Of a stretch of 64,000 nt of DNA, positions 1 to 12,501 are shown piece after piece. Source of the DNA: Archangium violaceum (lineage in GTDB: Bacteria; Myxococcota; Myxococcia; Myxococcales; Myxococcaceae); assembly GCF_016859125.1 (NCBI RefSeq), contig NZ_CP069338.1:9675501-9739500 (forward strand), given 5' to 3'. The translations under genes and the position numbers were made by a program. Under the pieces are notes generated by a model, which worked only from the letters and a program-made list of their open reading frames with translations, made no database searches and was not told the DNA's origin. The number at the start of each line of letters is the position of its first letter. Position 1 is the stretch's first letter.

Positions 1-118
1 GGTGGTGGGCTCTCCGGGCAAGGTGAAGCGGACCCTCACCGACGAGGAGCGCGCCTTCCTTCTCGAGTCCGCGAAGCACTACGTCCACACGGCCGCCGAC
101 CACCGCGCCAGCCGTTAA
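1..118 (+). CDS. gamma-carbonic anhydrase-like protein, C-terminal end (5' cut by window)
   Basis: Only the last 38 codons are present, read in the frame that starts at base 2 and ends in TAA. The fragment contains VVGSPGKVKRTLTDEE followed by a short helix with HYV. This is how YrdA/CaiE-type left-handed beta-helix proteins of the gamma-carbonic anhydrase family end: the last hexapeptide turn, a GSPxKVxR loop, and a helix carrying an aromatic. The metal-binding histidines would lie in the missing part, so activity cannot be judged. The family call rests on this tail alone; other hexapeptide-repeat proteins remain possible. Confidence 0.6.
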   Translation, partial: VVGSPGKVKRTLTDEERAFLLESAKHYVHTAADHRASR

Positions 119-156
119 CGTGACGCACGCCAGCGTGCGTGTTAGGACCACACCGC

Positions 157-612
157 ATGGAGGTCGCAGCCGCACTCAAGGCGAGCCCGCTCTTCAAGGA
201 CTTCACCGATGTCGGCATCCAGATCTTCGCCGCCATCGGGATGGCCCGGGCCTTCCCCAAGGGCTCGGCGCTCTTCCTGGAGAACCGTCCGGGAGAGTCC
301 CTCTTCATCGTGGGAGATGGCACCGTCCGCCTGAGTGCGAGGAACACCGCGGGCGAGGAGGTGACGCTCGGGGATGTAGGCACGGGTGAGCCCCTGGGTG
401 AACTGTCGCTCATCCAGAAGGGCGAGCGGCTGTGCACCGCCATCGCCGTCACGGATGTGACCGCCGTGGAGATCCGTCACGCGGATTTCCAGAAGCTGAC
501 CGCCCAGAAGCCCCAGGCCTGCATGAAGCTGCTGATGGGCATCGTCACCCACTTCGGCCAGAAGGTCCGCGACAACCGCGAGGCCATGAAGTCGCTCGTC
601 GGCAAGACGTGA
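157..612 (+). CDS. cyclic nucleotide-binding domain protein (CRP-like sensor domain only)
   Basis: A 151-residue protein made almost wholly of one cNMP-binding (CAP_ED) beta-roll: helix with ASPLFKDF, strands with GSALFLENRPGESLFIVGDG, then the phosphate-binding segment GEPLGELSLI (residues about 75-85), and a C-terminal helix. There is no helix-turn-helix after the roll, so it is not a complete CRP/FNR transcription factor. Single-domain proteins of this kind usually act as regulatory subunits or partners. The usual Arg of the phosphate-binding cassette is not clear (the segment runs ..SLIQKGERLCTAI), so cAMP binding is uncertain. I chose ATG 157 over GTG 139 because AGGA lies about 9 bases upstream of it. 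Confidence 0.8.
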   Translation: MEVAAALKASPLFKDFTDVGIQIFAAIGMARAFPKGSALFLENRPGESLFIVGDGTVRLSARNTAGEEVTLGDVGTGEPLGELSLIQKGERLCTAIAVTDVTAVEIRHADFQKLTAQKPQACMKLLMGIVTHFGQKVRDNREAMKSLVGKT

Positions 613-952
613 CGTTGTAACGATGTACCCCTTGCACCTCGTGCTACCTTCCCCGTGAACGATACGAGGGATGTTCGCGCGTGCTCCTACCCATGTCTAC
701 CCGCACATACCCATTGGGGGTGACGAGGAGGGCATGCGGCCATGGAGGCGCGTGGTTAAGGCTGCTCGGACTCCAAGAGGAGAACAGGTCGACGGGAGAT
801 GATGGGGCAGCCAGCCGTGGGGGGTACACTGGCCCATGGCATGTGGCTCGGAGTTTTGACGAGGCGCCCCTGGTTGATGCGGGGGCGCTGGAAGCCAGGG
901 TCCGGGTGACGCCCGCCTGGCCTCCACGGACGTGAAGAGAGACGAGACGAGC
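613..952. other. intergenic region before dedA
   Basis: No convincing gene. Short open frames here lack a ribosome binding site and any recognisable domain. A partial inverted repeat (GCGCCCC at 864-870 against GGGGCGC at 882-888) lies about 65 bases before the dedA start. It could be a terminator for the upstream gene or part of the dedA leader. There is no run of T after it. Confidence 0.4.
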
Positions 953-1702
953 GTGCAAGAATTCCTCACCAACCTGCTGGGTAGTACCCACGGCTTCCTC
1001 GCCTATGCCACCGTCTTCGGCATCCTGGTGGCCTGCGGGCTGGGCGTGCCCCTGCCCGAGGACATCTCGCTCATCCTGGGCGGGTTCCTCGCTCACAAGG
1101 GCGCGGCCAGCCTGCCCATGATGATGCTGATCGGCTTCGGAGGCATCCTGGTGGGCGACAGCCTCATCTTCCTCGCCGGGCGCCGTCTGGGGACGCAGGT
1201 GGGCCGCTCACCCACGGGCTTCCTGGCCCGGGTCGTCACTCCCGAGAAGCGTGCCAGGGTGGAGGGGCTGTTCGCCCTGCACGGGCAGAAGATCGTGATG
1301 ATCGCCCGCTTCCTGCCCGGGGTGCGCGCGGTGACGTACTTCACCGCCGGCTCCGCGGGCATGTCCTACTGGCGCTTCATCTTCTGGGACGGCCTGGCGG
1401 CGCTCCTGTCCGCGCCGTTCTTCGTGTGGCTCGGCTTCCACTTCGGTGACAAGCTCGACTACGCCATCGACCGGATGAAGGAAGGCCAGCTGGTGGTGGT
1501 GGGCGTGCTCGCGGTGGTGGGCCTGGTCGCCTTCGTGTGGCGCAAGCGGATCGCCGCCCTGCGCAGCGCGGCGCTCAAGGCCGCCGTGAAGGCCTCGCCG
1601 GTGCCCGCGCACCTGCTGGCCGGCGCTCCCGAGGCCCAGTCGGCCGCGGCGCCCGTCTTCGAGAAGCCCTCCAGCACCGAGCGCCTGCAAGTCCGCGACT
1701 GA
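953..1702 (+). CDS. DedA family membrane protein (SNARE-associated/VTT domain)
   Basis: About 249 residues and multi-pass. It carries the DedA/VTT signature: GLGVPLPEDISLILGGFLA near the N-terminus, then GDSLIFLAGRRLG, and the arginine-containing loop ARFLPGVRAVTYFTAGSAGMS. DedA proteins are inner-membrane proteins of the undecaprenyl-phosphate/phospholipid translocase superfamily and need charged residues in the membrane; the acidic PED and the Arg of RFLPG are present. The C-terminal 45 residues are a soluble Ala/Pro-rich tail. GTG 953 starts the protein about 18 residues before the first conserved segment, as in other family members. GTG 932 in the same frame would add seven residues, and neither start has a strong ribosome binding site. 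The gene is convergent with the PilZ-Hsp70 gene. Confidence 0.88.
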   Translation: MQEFLTNLLGSTHGFLAYATVFGILVACGLGVPLPEDISLILGGFLAHKGAASLPMMMLIGFGGILVGDSLIFLAGRRLGTQVGRSPTGFLARVVTPEKRARVEGLFALHGQKIVMIARFLPGVRAVTYFTAGSAGMSYWRFIFWDGLAALLSAPFFVWLGFHFGDKLDYAIDRMKEGQLVVVGVLAVVGLVAFVWRKRIAALRSAALKAAVKASPVPAHLLAGAPEAQSAAAPVFEKPSSTERLQVRD

Positions 1703-1714
1703 CGTCCTCCCCCC

Positions 1715-1762
1715 GAGCCGGAAGGGAAGGGCCCCGGGAGATTCGGGCCCCTGCTTTCCGGC

Positions 1763-1764
<2 letters not shown>
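1715..1764. terminator. bidirectional hairpin between dedA and the PilZ-Hsp70 gene
   Basis: GAGCCGGAA (1715-1723) pairs with TTCCGGCTC (1756-1764), and an inner GGGCCC block repeats on both sides. The long GC-rich stem lies exactly between the two convergent stop codons and touches the stop of the minus-strand gene. No poly-T tract follows. It would work as a shared terminator or an mRNA 3' end. Confidence 0.7.
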
Positions 1765-5815
<4,051 letters not shown>

Positions 5816-5846
5816 GGCGCTCGTGAGGGGCCGGGGGGCACGCCCG

Positions 5847-6470
5847 CTACTTGCCGCGCCTGCGGCTGGGGCTGGGGCTGGGGGCGGCGGCGGGCTCCTC
5901 CTCGACCTTGGGGGGCGCCACCTTCTTCTCCGCGTTGACCACCCGGTTCAGCAGGGTCTCCTTGTCATCCGGATTCAGGGCCTCGATGGCCTGGCGCAGG
6001 ATGTTGAAGTCCAGCCGGGCCACGGTGACGGTGTTGCCGCCCTTGATCTCCTGCACGGTGGGAACCTCCACGAGCTCGCGCACGTAGGTCTCGAACTCCA
6101 TCCTCACGTCCGCGGTCTGCAGGATGCATTTCTCCCGGGCGGCCACCAGGCCCTGGCTGCCCTCGGTGTAGTGGAGGTCCGGGTTGCGGTTCATCGCCTC
6201 CTCGAAGGTGGCGTTGCGCCTCATCAGCGAGGTGTAGAGGTCGATGTAGCTCAGCACCCGGTCGGTCTCCGGGCGGTTGACGTTCCGGGCCAGGTTGAGG
6301 GCGTCGTCGGTGTCGTCGCAATGGATCTTGCCCAGCGCCACGGCATCCGGGGTGCTCCCGCTGGCCCCCAGGAACTGGGTCTCGCGATCCAGTCGCTCCT
6401 CCGAGGAGATCTCCTTCACGCAACCGGTGGTGGACAGCAACAGGACGGTTGCAACGGCGGGCAGGCGCAT
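5847..6470 (-). CDS. predicted lipoprotein, unknown function
   Basis: A 207-residue protein with a short signal peptide (MRLPAVATVLLLSTTGC), the cysteine following STTG as in a lipobox, so it is probably an envelope lipoprotein. The mature part is mainly helical and charged (ISSEERLDRETQFLG.., ALNLARNVNRPETDRVLSYIDLYTSL), with a C-terminal Pro/Ala/Ser stretch ending in RRRGK. I recognise no family. ATG 6470 has GAGG six bases upstream; ATG 6482 would add four residues without a better site. It lies antisense between guaB and guaA. Confidence 0.75.
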   Translation of the reverse strand: MRLPAVATVLLLSTTGCVKEISSEERLDRETQFLGASGSTPDAVALGKIHCDDTDDALNLARNVNRPETDRVLSYIDLYTSLMRRNATFEEAMNRNPDLHYTEGSQGLVAAREKCILQTADVRMEFETYVRELVEVPTVQEIKGGNTVTVARLDFNILRQAIEALNPDDKETLLNRVVNAEKKVAPPKVEEEPAAAPSPSPSRRRGK

Positions 6471-6565
6471 CCAGGACCTCATCGAGCGGGACTTAATGGT
6501 TGATTTCCGAAAGTTTGTAGCGGTAAGGGCCGCATCCGTCAACGCGCGCCCCCCATGGAGAGTGT

Positions 6566-8119
6566 GTGGATATTCACGCCGAGAAGATCCTGATCCTCGA
6601 TTTCGGGAGCCAGTACACGCAGCTGATCGCCCGCCGTGTGCGGGAGCTCGGGGTGTACTGCGAAATCCATCGTCCCGACCTGCCCGCGGAGGACATCCGC
6701 CGCTTCGCTCCACGGGGCATCATCCTCTCCGGAGGGCCGGCGTCGGTGGAGGCGCCGGGCTCCCCGAAGTGCGATCCCTTCGTCTTCGAGGCGGGGCTGC
6801 CGGTGCTGGGCATCTGCTATGGGCTCCAGCTGCTCTCCAAGCTGCTGGGCGGGCGGGTGGACCGTTCCGCGCACCGCGAGTACGGAGCCGCCGAGGTGGA
6901 GGTGCTGGCGGCGCGAGGCCCCCTGGCCGCGTTCCGCCAGGGTGACCGGGTGAAGGTGTGGATGAGCCACGGAGACCGGGTGGACGCCCTGCCGCCGGAC
7001 TTCGAGTCCATTGGCCGCAGCGGCAACTCGCCCTTCGCGGCGGCGGCGCACAAGAGCAAGCCCATCTACGGCCTGCAGTTCCACCCGGAGGTGGTGCACA
7101 CCCCGCTGGGCAAGGAGATCCTGCGCGCCTTCCTGTTCACCGACTGCAAGGTGAGCGGGAGCTGGACGATGAGGGGCTTCATCCAGGAGGCGGAGGAGGC
7201 CATCCGCCGGCAGGTGGGCGAGCACGGCCGGGTCATCTGTGGCCTGTCGGGTGGCGTGGACAGCTCGGTGGCGGCGCTGCTGCTGCACCGGGCGCTCGGC
7301 GCGCGGCTGCAGTGCATCTTCGTGGACAACGGCCTCTTGCGGCAGGGGGAGCGCGCGCAGGTGGAGGCGCTCTTCGTGGATCGCTTCCACGTGCCGTTGA
7401 AGACGGTCGATGCGCGGGCGCGCTTCCTGGAGCAGCTCGCCGGCGTCACGGATCCGGAGAAGAAGCGGAAGATCATCGGCCGCGAGTTCATCGCGGTGTT
7501 CGAGGAGGCCGCGCGCGAGGTGCAGGGCGCGGAGTTCCTGGCGCAGGGCACGCTGTACCCGGACGTGATCGAGTCCGTGTCGTACAAGGGCCCGTCCGTC
7601 ACCATCAAGAGCCACCACAACGTGGGCGGGCTGCCGGAGAAGATGAACCTCAAGCTGGTGGAGCCACTGCGCGAGCTCTTCAAGGACGAGGTCCGCGCGC
7701 TGGGCCGCGAGCTGGGGTTGCCGGACGAGATGGTCTCCCGGCAGCCGTTCCCGGGGCCGGGCCTGGCCATCCGGGTGCTGGGGGAGATCACCGAGGAGCG
7801 GCTGGAGCTGGTGCGCCGCGCGGACGCGATCGTCCAGCAGGAGGTCCGCGACGCGGGGCTGTACAAGGAGCTGTGGCAGGCCTTCGCGGTGCTGCTGCCG
7901 GTGCAGAGCGTGGGCGTGATGGGGGATGAGCGCACCTACGAGTCCACCTGCGTGTTGCGCGCGGTGACGAGCGTGGACGGCATGACGGCGGACTGGGCGC
8001 GGCTGCCGTACCCGGTGCTCGAGCGCATCTCCACGCGCATCACCAACGAGGTGCGTGGCATCAATCGCGTCGTCTACGACATCTCCTCCAAGCCGCCCGC
8101 CACCATCGAGTGGGAGTAG
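6566..8119 (+). CDS. guaA: GMP synthase (glutamine-hydrolysing)
   Basis: 517 residues. It converts XMP to GMP with glutamine and ATP. The N-terminal class I glutamine amidotransferase domain (1-190) has [19 protein letters not shown], the nucleophile in [10 protein letters not shown] (Cys84), and the His/Glu pair in FHPEVVHT. The ATP-pyrophosphatase domain has the P-loop [12 protein letters not shown], and the C-terminal dimerisation domain has [16 protein letters not shown] and ends in KPPATIEWE, the canonical GuaA end. GTG start, with GGAGAG just upstream. Confidence 0.97.
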   Translation: MDIHAEKILILDFGSQYTQLIARRVRELGVYCEIHRPDLPAEDIRRFAPRGIILSGGPASVEAPGSPKCDPFVFEAGLPVLGICYGLQLLSKLLGGRVDRSAHREYGAAEVEVLAARGPLAAFRQGDRVKVWMSHGDRVDALPPDFESIGRSGNSPFAAAAHKSKPIYGLQFHPEVVHTPLGKEILRAFLFTDCKVSGSWTMRGFIQEAEEAIRRQVGEHGRVICGLSGGVDSSVAALLLHRALGARLQCIFVDNGLLRQGERAQVEALFVDRFHVPLKTVDARARFLEQLAGVTDPEKKRKIIGREFIAVFEEAAREVQGAEFLAQGTLYPDVIESVSYKGPSVTIKSHHNVGGLPEKMNLKLVEPLRELFKDEVRALGRELGLPDEMVSRQPFPGPGLAIRVLGEITEERLELVRRADAIVQQEVRDAGLYKELWQAFAVLLPVQSVGVMGDERTYESTCVLRAVTSVDGMTADWARLPYPVLERISTRITNEVRGINRVVYDISSKPPATIEWE

Positions 8120-8143
8120 CCGCGCGGGAAGGGCGCCGAGGCG

Positions 8144-8192
8144 GAAAACAAAGGGGCTGCCCGGGTGCATCCGGGCAGCCCCTTCCGTTTTC
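8144..8192. terminator. strong hairpin between guaA and the S46 peptidase gene
   Basis: A near-perfect stem: GAAAAC (8144-8149) and AAGGGGCTGCCCGG (8151-8164), a six-base loop, then CCGGGCAGCCCCTT (8171-8184) and GTTTTC (8187-8192). The T-rich/A-rich flanks make it an intrinsic terminator in both directions, which suits its place between two convergent genes. Confidence 0.9.
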
Positions 8193-8211
8193 AGGGTGCT
8201 ACAGGTGGGGA

Positions 8212-10293
8212 CTACTGGGCCGGGCTGGCCTTCACGGCGGGCGTGGAGCCGGGGCGCAGCTCCTCGAGGATGCGGTCGGCCTTGTAGACCTTCTTGAGCG
8301 ACTCGATGAGGGCCTCGCTGTGGACGGCGACGGTGCGGTTGACGCTCTCGTCGAAGCCGTAGTCACCGCCGAGCGACTGGATGTTGCCGTCGAACACCAG
8401 GCCGGTGATCTCCGCGTCCTTGTTGATGACGGGCGAGCCGGAGTTGCCGCCGATGATGTCGTTGGTGGTGACGAAGTTCATCGGGGTGGTGGCCGTCAAG
8501 TCCTTCTTCGCGGCGAGCCAGCTCTTGGGGAGGGCGAACGGCTCCTTGCCGGTGTGGCGATCGAAGGTGCCGCCCATGAGGGTGATGGGCTCCACCTTCT
8601 TGCCATCCTCCATGTAGCCCTTCACGGCGCCGAAGGAGAGGCGCAGCGTGCCAGTGGCATCCGGATAGATGCCGGTGCCGTAGACCTCGAACTTCGCCTG
8701 GGCGATCAGCTCGCTGTTCTTGCGGACGACGGCCTCGACCTGCTCCTCGTACGTCTTGCGGATGGCACGGGCGTCCGGGTCGATCAGGGCCGCCAGCTGG
8801 ATCATCGGATCCTTGGAGGCCGCGATGGCCGCCTTGCCACCCTTGGAGAGCTGCTCGCGGACCTTGAGGTCGGCCAGCTTGGAGCCCTTGACCAGGCGGG
8901 TGGCCAGCGAGGCCGGGGACTCCTTGCCGAGCACCTTCTTCACGAACGGGTGATCCGGACCCAGCTCCTCACGCAGCTTGGTGAAGGAGAACGTCAGCTG
9001 GGCAATCTCCAGCTCCGGATAGATGGGGGCCTTGCTCATCAGCTGGTTCTGGAGCATGGGCAGGTTGGCCTCGTTGAACCCGCGCAGGCGCTCCGCGTCC
9101 GGTTTGGTGGTCTCCTCGGCGTAGCGCACCAGGGTACGGGCCAGGCCGAAGAGCTGCGAGTTGATGCCGCCGGACTCCATGGCCTCGTAGTCCTTGCGGA
9201 TGTTGCGGAAGGTGTCCTGGGCGCGGGCGATCTCGTCCCAGGCGGCGCCGTACTTCGCCTTCATCTTCGGATCCGCGTCGACCTTCTTGCGCAGCTCCTG
9301 CTCGGCGGCGACCTTCTGGGCGAAGAAGTTCTTGTCGACCAGCTGCTCGTGCTTGCCCTTCATGGACTTGAGGGCGTTCTCCACGCCGAAGAGCATGTTG
9401 GTGGAGATGCGCTTCTGCTCGGCGCCGCGGTTCTGGAACTCGGAGATCATCCCGCGGATCTCGGACAGCTTGAAGAGCTGCTTGGGCAGGGTGACGTCCC
9501 GCAGGAGCTCGAGCTGCGCCACGGTCAGGCCACGCGAGGTCCTGCCCGGGTGACCGGAGACGAAGGTGAGCTCGCCTTCCTGGGCGCCCTTGTCGGACCA
9601 CTTGAAGTAGTTGTCGATCTTCGCGGGCTTGCCGTCCTTGTAGACGCGCACGAAGGTCACATCCAGGTCGTACCGGGGGAACTCGAAGTTGTCCGGGTCT
9701 CCGCCGAAGAAGGCGATGGCGTGCTCGGGGGCGAAGACGAGCCGGACGTCCTGGTAGCGCTGGTACTTGTAGAGGTTGTACTTGCCGCCCTGGTACAGCG
9801 TCACCACGTCACAGCGGACGTCGGCGCTGGTGGTGCAGGCCTTCTCCAGGCTGGCCATCTCGGCCTTGAGTTTGTCGGCGTACTGCTTGCCGGTGAGGCC
9901 CTTGGTGGCGGTGTTGAGCTGGTCGGTGACGTCGGTGATCTGGACGAGCTGGCTGACCTCCAGGGCCGGGCACTGAAGTTCCTCGGCCTGGGTCTTGGCG
10001 TAGAACCCGTTGGCGATGAAGTCCTTCTTGGCGGTGGAGAGCTGCTGGATGCAGCCACGGGCGCAGTGGTGGTTCGTCATCACCAGGCCGTTCGGGGAGA
10101 CGAAGCTCGACGAGCAGCCGTAGCCGAACTTGGCCGAGGACAGACGGACCTTGTCGAGCCACTGCTGGGAGGGCTCGAAGCCGTACTTCTCCTTGACCTT
10201 GGAGGAGGGGAAGTTGTTGTACGTCCACATGCCCTCATCGGCGAGCGCGGGAGCGGCGCCGATCAGGGAGGCGACGAGGAGCAGACGCTTCAT
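8212..10293 (-). CDS. S46 family serine dipeptidyl-peptidase (DPP7-like)
   Basis: 693 residues with a signal peptide (MKRLLLVASLIGAAPALA), then GMWTYNNFP, the typical mature start of S46 peptidases. The chymotrypsin-like fold carries the catalytic His in VMTNHHCARG (His75/76) and the Ser in GGNSGSPV near residue 610. S46 enzymes release dipeptides from exported or extracellular peptides. Eighteen residues after the catalytic Ser is a Gly (VFDGN). In the Porphyromonas enzymes Gly here marks DPP7 (hydrophobic preference) and Arg marks DPP11 (acidic preference), so DPP7-like specificity is inferred. Probably periplasmic or secreted, feeding peptide use by a predatory or saprophytic cell. Confidence 0.93.
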   Translation of the reverse strand: MKRLLLVASLIGAAPALADEGMWTYNNFPSSKVKEKYGFEPSQQWLDKVRLSSAKFGYGCSSSFVSPNGLVMTNHHCARGCIQQLSTAKKDFIANGFYAKTQAEELQCPALEVSQLVQITDVTDQLNTATKGLTGKQYADKLKAEMASLEKACTTSADVRCDVVTLYQGGKYNLYKYQRYQDVRLVFAPEHAIAFFGGDPDNFEFPRYDLDVTFVRVYKDGKPAKIDNYFKWSDKGAQEGELTFVSGHPGRTSRGLTVAQLELLRDVTLPKQLFKLSEIRGMISEFQNRGAEQKRISTNMLFGVENALKSMKGKHEQLVDKNFFAQKVAAEQELRKKVDADPKMKAKYGAAWDEIARAQDTFRNIRKDYEAMESGGINSQLFGLARTLVRYAEETTKPDAERLRGFNEANLPMLQNQLMSKAPIYPELEIAQLTFSFTKLREELGPDHPFVKKVLGKESPASLATRLVKGSKLADLKVREQLSKGGKAAIAASKDPMIQLAALIDPDARAIRKTYEEQVEAVVRKNSELIAQAKFEVYGTGIYPDATGTLRLSFGAVKGYMEDGKKVEPITLMGGTFDRHTGKEPFALPKSWLAAKKDLTATTPMNFVTTNDIIGGNSGSPVINKDAEITGLVFDGNIQSLGGDYGFDESVNRTVAVHSEALIESLKKVYKADRILEELRPGSTPAVKASPAQ

Positions 10294-10701
10294 GAAATTC
10301 CTTTCCGGGATCCGGAGGTGCGGTGGGGTTGTCCTGGGAACCGCCAGTCCCGGTCAAGCGGGGAGAAAATTCCCGGCCCCTGAACCCCTGAGCGGAACTT
10401 TGATTCCGAGCGCCAGGAGGGCGTCGCGATGACGCGGCTCGTCGGGAAGAGGGAGCCGCCGGAAGCGGAAGGGAGGCCCGCGCCAGCCAGCCGCCGGAAC
10501 CATGGTCAGGGGCCCCACGGAAAGCCAGGGAGCTTAGTTTACATAACGCATCTTATCAGACCCTTCATCAGAGGGAGACGGGGTGGGCGCCGGTCCGCCC
10601 CAGGCCCGTTCTCCAGCCTCCAGAACGGCGCCTCCCAGCGCCGGGTCGCCGGCTTTCGGGCTTCTCCGCCTGGGCGTTGGGACATAGGGTCTCCAGCCCC
10701 T
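10294..10701. other. divergent intergenic region, 408 bp
   Basis: It lies between the S46 peptidase (minus) and a small lipoprotein (plus), so it must hold both promoters. Most of it is GC-rich with no supported gene. An AT-richer island around 10533-10565 (TTTACATAACG, ATCTTATCAG) is the likeliest promoter area. No clear -35/-10 pair can be assigned. Confidence 0.4.
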
Positions 10702-11250
10702 ATGCGACTCCTCCGTTTGAGCTTCGCCGTCTGCGCGGCCGCGCTCGTCGTGGCTGGATGCCCCAAGCCCTCCGCCCCCACCACCGACGCGGGCGTCATC
10801 GCCACCGAGCCGGACGCCGGCGTCGACGCGGGATGGGGTCCCGCGTCCTTCACGCTCCAGTACGCGCTCGCGGATGCCGGGATGGAATCCATTCCCCTCG
10901 TTGGCGAGGAAGAAGGACGTCCGCTCATCGATCCCACGTCGACGCTCGAGGTGCGCAGCTCGCTGGCGCTGCGCAACTACCGCGTCCGCCTGTTCGATGA
11001 GGTCGATCGCGCCATGGTCTCGGATGACGAGGCCGAGGAATCCCCCGACGGGCTGCTGTACCGGATCTCCCTGCCCACGCCCCTCAAGACCGGCCACAAA
11101 TACACCCTGGTCATCGACGCGCAGACCGGCACGTCGATGACCGATTCCCAGGGCCGCGAGGTCGCCGACGTCCGGATTCCCTTCCAGGTCTCTGGCGAAA
11201 AGGAAAAGCCACCGCCGCCCACGAAGAAACAAAAACGGCGTCAGCGCTGA
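10702..11250 (+). CDS. predicted lipoprotein with Ig-like (SbsA/Big_5-type) domain
   Basis: 182 residues. A signal peptide with a lipobox ends in AALVVAGC, followed by an acidic Ala/Asp/Thr spacer typical of myxobacterial lipoproteins (TTDAGVIATEPDAG). Residues ~45-165 look like a bacterial Ig-like fold of the kind that closes with HKYTLVIDAQTGTSMTDSQG. The C-terminus is very basic (KKQKRRQR). Its stop codon is followed directly by the stop of the minus-strand kinase gene. The partner is unknown. Confidence 0.72.
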   Translation: MRLLRLSFAVCAAALVVAGCPKPSAPTTDAGVIATEPDAGVDAGWGPASFTLQYALADAGMESIPLVGEEEGRPLIDPTSTLEVRSSLALRNYRVRLFDEVDRAMVSDDEAEESPDGLLYRISLPTPLKTGHKYTLVIDAQTGTSMTDSQGREVADVRIPFQVSGEKEKPPPPTKKQKRRQR

Positions 11251-12369
11251 TCAGTGCTCGGTCCTCCGAGGTGGTACCTCTGGGAAGACGTCCGGTTCGA
11301 GCACGTCCGCGGACTCACGCAACAGCTCCGCTTCCTTCATGGCCACGAGCACCTCTCGCGCGGCCTCTGGCCGCCCGTACGTGCGTCCCTGGATGACCAG
11401 GAACTCCCGGAGCGCATCCCGCAGCTCCAGTCCGGACTGGTAGCGCTCGGAGGGATCCTTCCGGAGCGTCCGGTGCACCACGGCCCGCAGCGGCTCGGAG
11501 AGCCCCCGGGTGGCCCGCTCCACGTCCTCCGGCCCGAACCGCGCGATGCGTGCCGCCATCTCCGTGACCGGAACCCAGCTCGGTTCCTCGCAGCGCACCT
11601 CGGCCAGCGCCGCGGACTCCGGCCCGGCCCCCCGCGCCGCCTGCTCCACGTCGTCCAGGTCGAACAGGTGCCTGCCCGTGAGCAGTTCCAGCATCACCAG
11701 CCCCAGTGAGAACAGATCCGAGCGGTGATCCACCTTTTCCAGGCGCATGCGCTCCGGGGATGCATAGGCGATGTCCCCGCGCAGCACGGACGCCGTGGTG
11801 GCCTCCCGCCCGGGCAATAGCGAGTATGCCACGCCGAAATCCACCAGCTTCACCTCGCCGTTGGAGCCCACCCGGATGTTCTCCGGGTTGACGTCCCGGT
11901 GGACGATCCCCAGGGGCTGTCCGTGCTCGTCCGTTCGCGTGTGCGCATGGTGGAGCGCGTCCGCGACCTCGGACACCACGTGGCAGACGAAGGCCTCGGA
12001 CATGGGCCGTTGCCGCATGGCCGCGATGCTCAGCACCGTCTCCAGCGAGCGGCCCTCCACGTACTCCATCACCACGTATGGCAGGCCGCCATGCAGCACC
12101 AGTTGGTGCACCTTCGCGATGCCCGGATGATCCAGCCGGTACGCCAACTGGACCTCCTCCTTCAATCGCTGCTTCTGTTTCTCGCTGACCGGCCGTGACA
12201 GCCGTTTGATGATCACGGAGCCCGCGGGCCCCTTCGCGTAGCGACGCCGTGCGAGCATCAGCTCGCCATTGCTCCGCCGTCCCAACTTGCGGACGAGCTC
12301 GTAACGGGTCCCATCCACGGAGAACAGAAGCCGGGGGTGGTTCGAGGACTCGGGCCTGTCGACGGACAT
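11251..12369 (-). CDS. eukaryotic-type Ser/Thr protein kinase, cytosolic
   Basis: 372 residues: one kinase domain (about 22-310) and a short tail, no transmembrane segment or sensor domain. Lys55 in SVIIKRL, catalytic-loop HRDVNPENI (Asp159) and DFGVAYS (Asp177) are visible. Two departures stand out: the glycine-rich loop reads LGRRSNGE instead of GxGxxG, and the usual Lys after HRDx is Asn161. The second change is seen in many myxobacterial kinases; together they leave activity uncertain. ATG 12369 has GAAGGAGAG at good spacing. It is the last gene of the minus-strand run, after a gap of about 130 bp, so it may have its own promoter. Confidence 0.9.
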   Translation of the reverse strand: MSVDRPESSNHPRLLFSVDGTRYELVRKLGRRSNGELMLARRRYAKGPAGSVIIKRLSRPVSEKQKQRLKEEVQLAYRLDHPGIAKVHQLVLHGGLPYVVMEYVEGRSLETVLSIAAMRQRPMSEAFVCHVVSEVADALHHAHTRTDEHGQPLGIVHRDVNPENIRVGSNGEVKLVDFGVAYSLLPGREATTASVLRGDIAYASPERMRLEKVDHRSDLFSLGLVMLELLTGRHLFDLDDVEQAARGAGPESAALAEVRCEEPSWVPVTEMAARIARFGPEDVERATRGLSEPLRAVVHRTLRKDPSERYQSGLELRDALREFLVIQGRTYGRPEAAREVLVAMKEAELLRESADVLEPDVFPEVPPRRTEH

Positions 12370-12501
12370 CTCGGGCTCTCCTTCGCGACGCCAACGCCGC
12401 GCCAATGGAATGCCAGAGGTAGGGCCTGCACGCCGAACCTCCAGCGTCAACCACCCTACCAGACCGGGCTGACACGGCCGCCCGACCTCTCCCGAGGGGA
12501 A

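Noticed and set aside
681-935. An 84-codon open frame before dedA
   Set aside because: No ribosome binding site, Arg/Gly-rich, and no family likeness.
6539-8170. A 543-codon open frame on the minus strand
   Set aside because: Antisense to guaA, which is certain; composition typical of a mirror frame.
8110-10383. A 757-codon open frame on the plus strand
   Set aside because: Mirror frame of the S46 peptidase gene; Leu/Val/Gly-rich with no recognisable motif.
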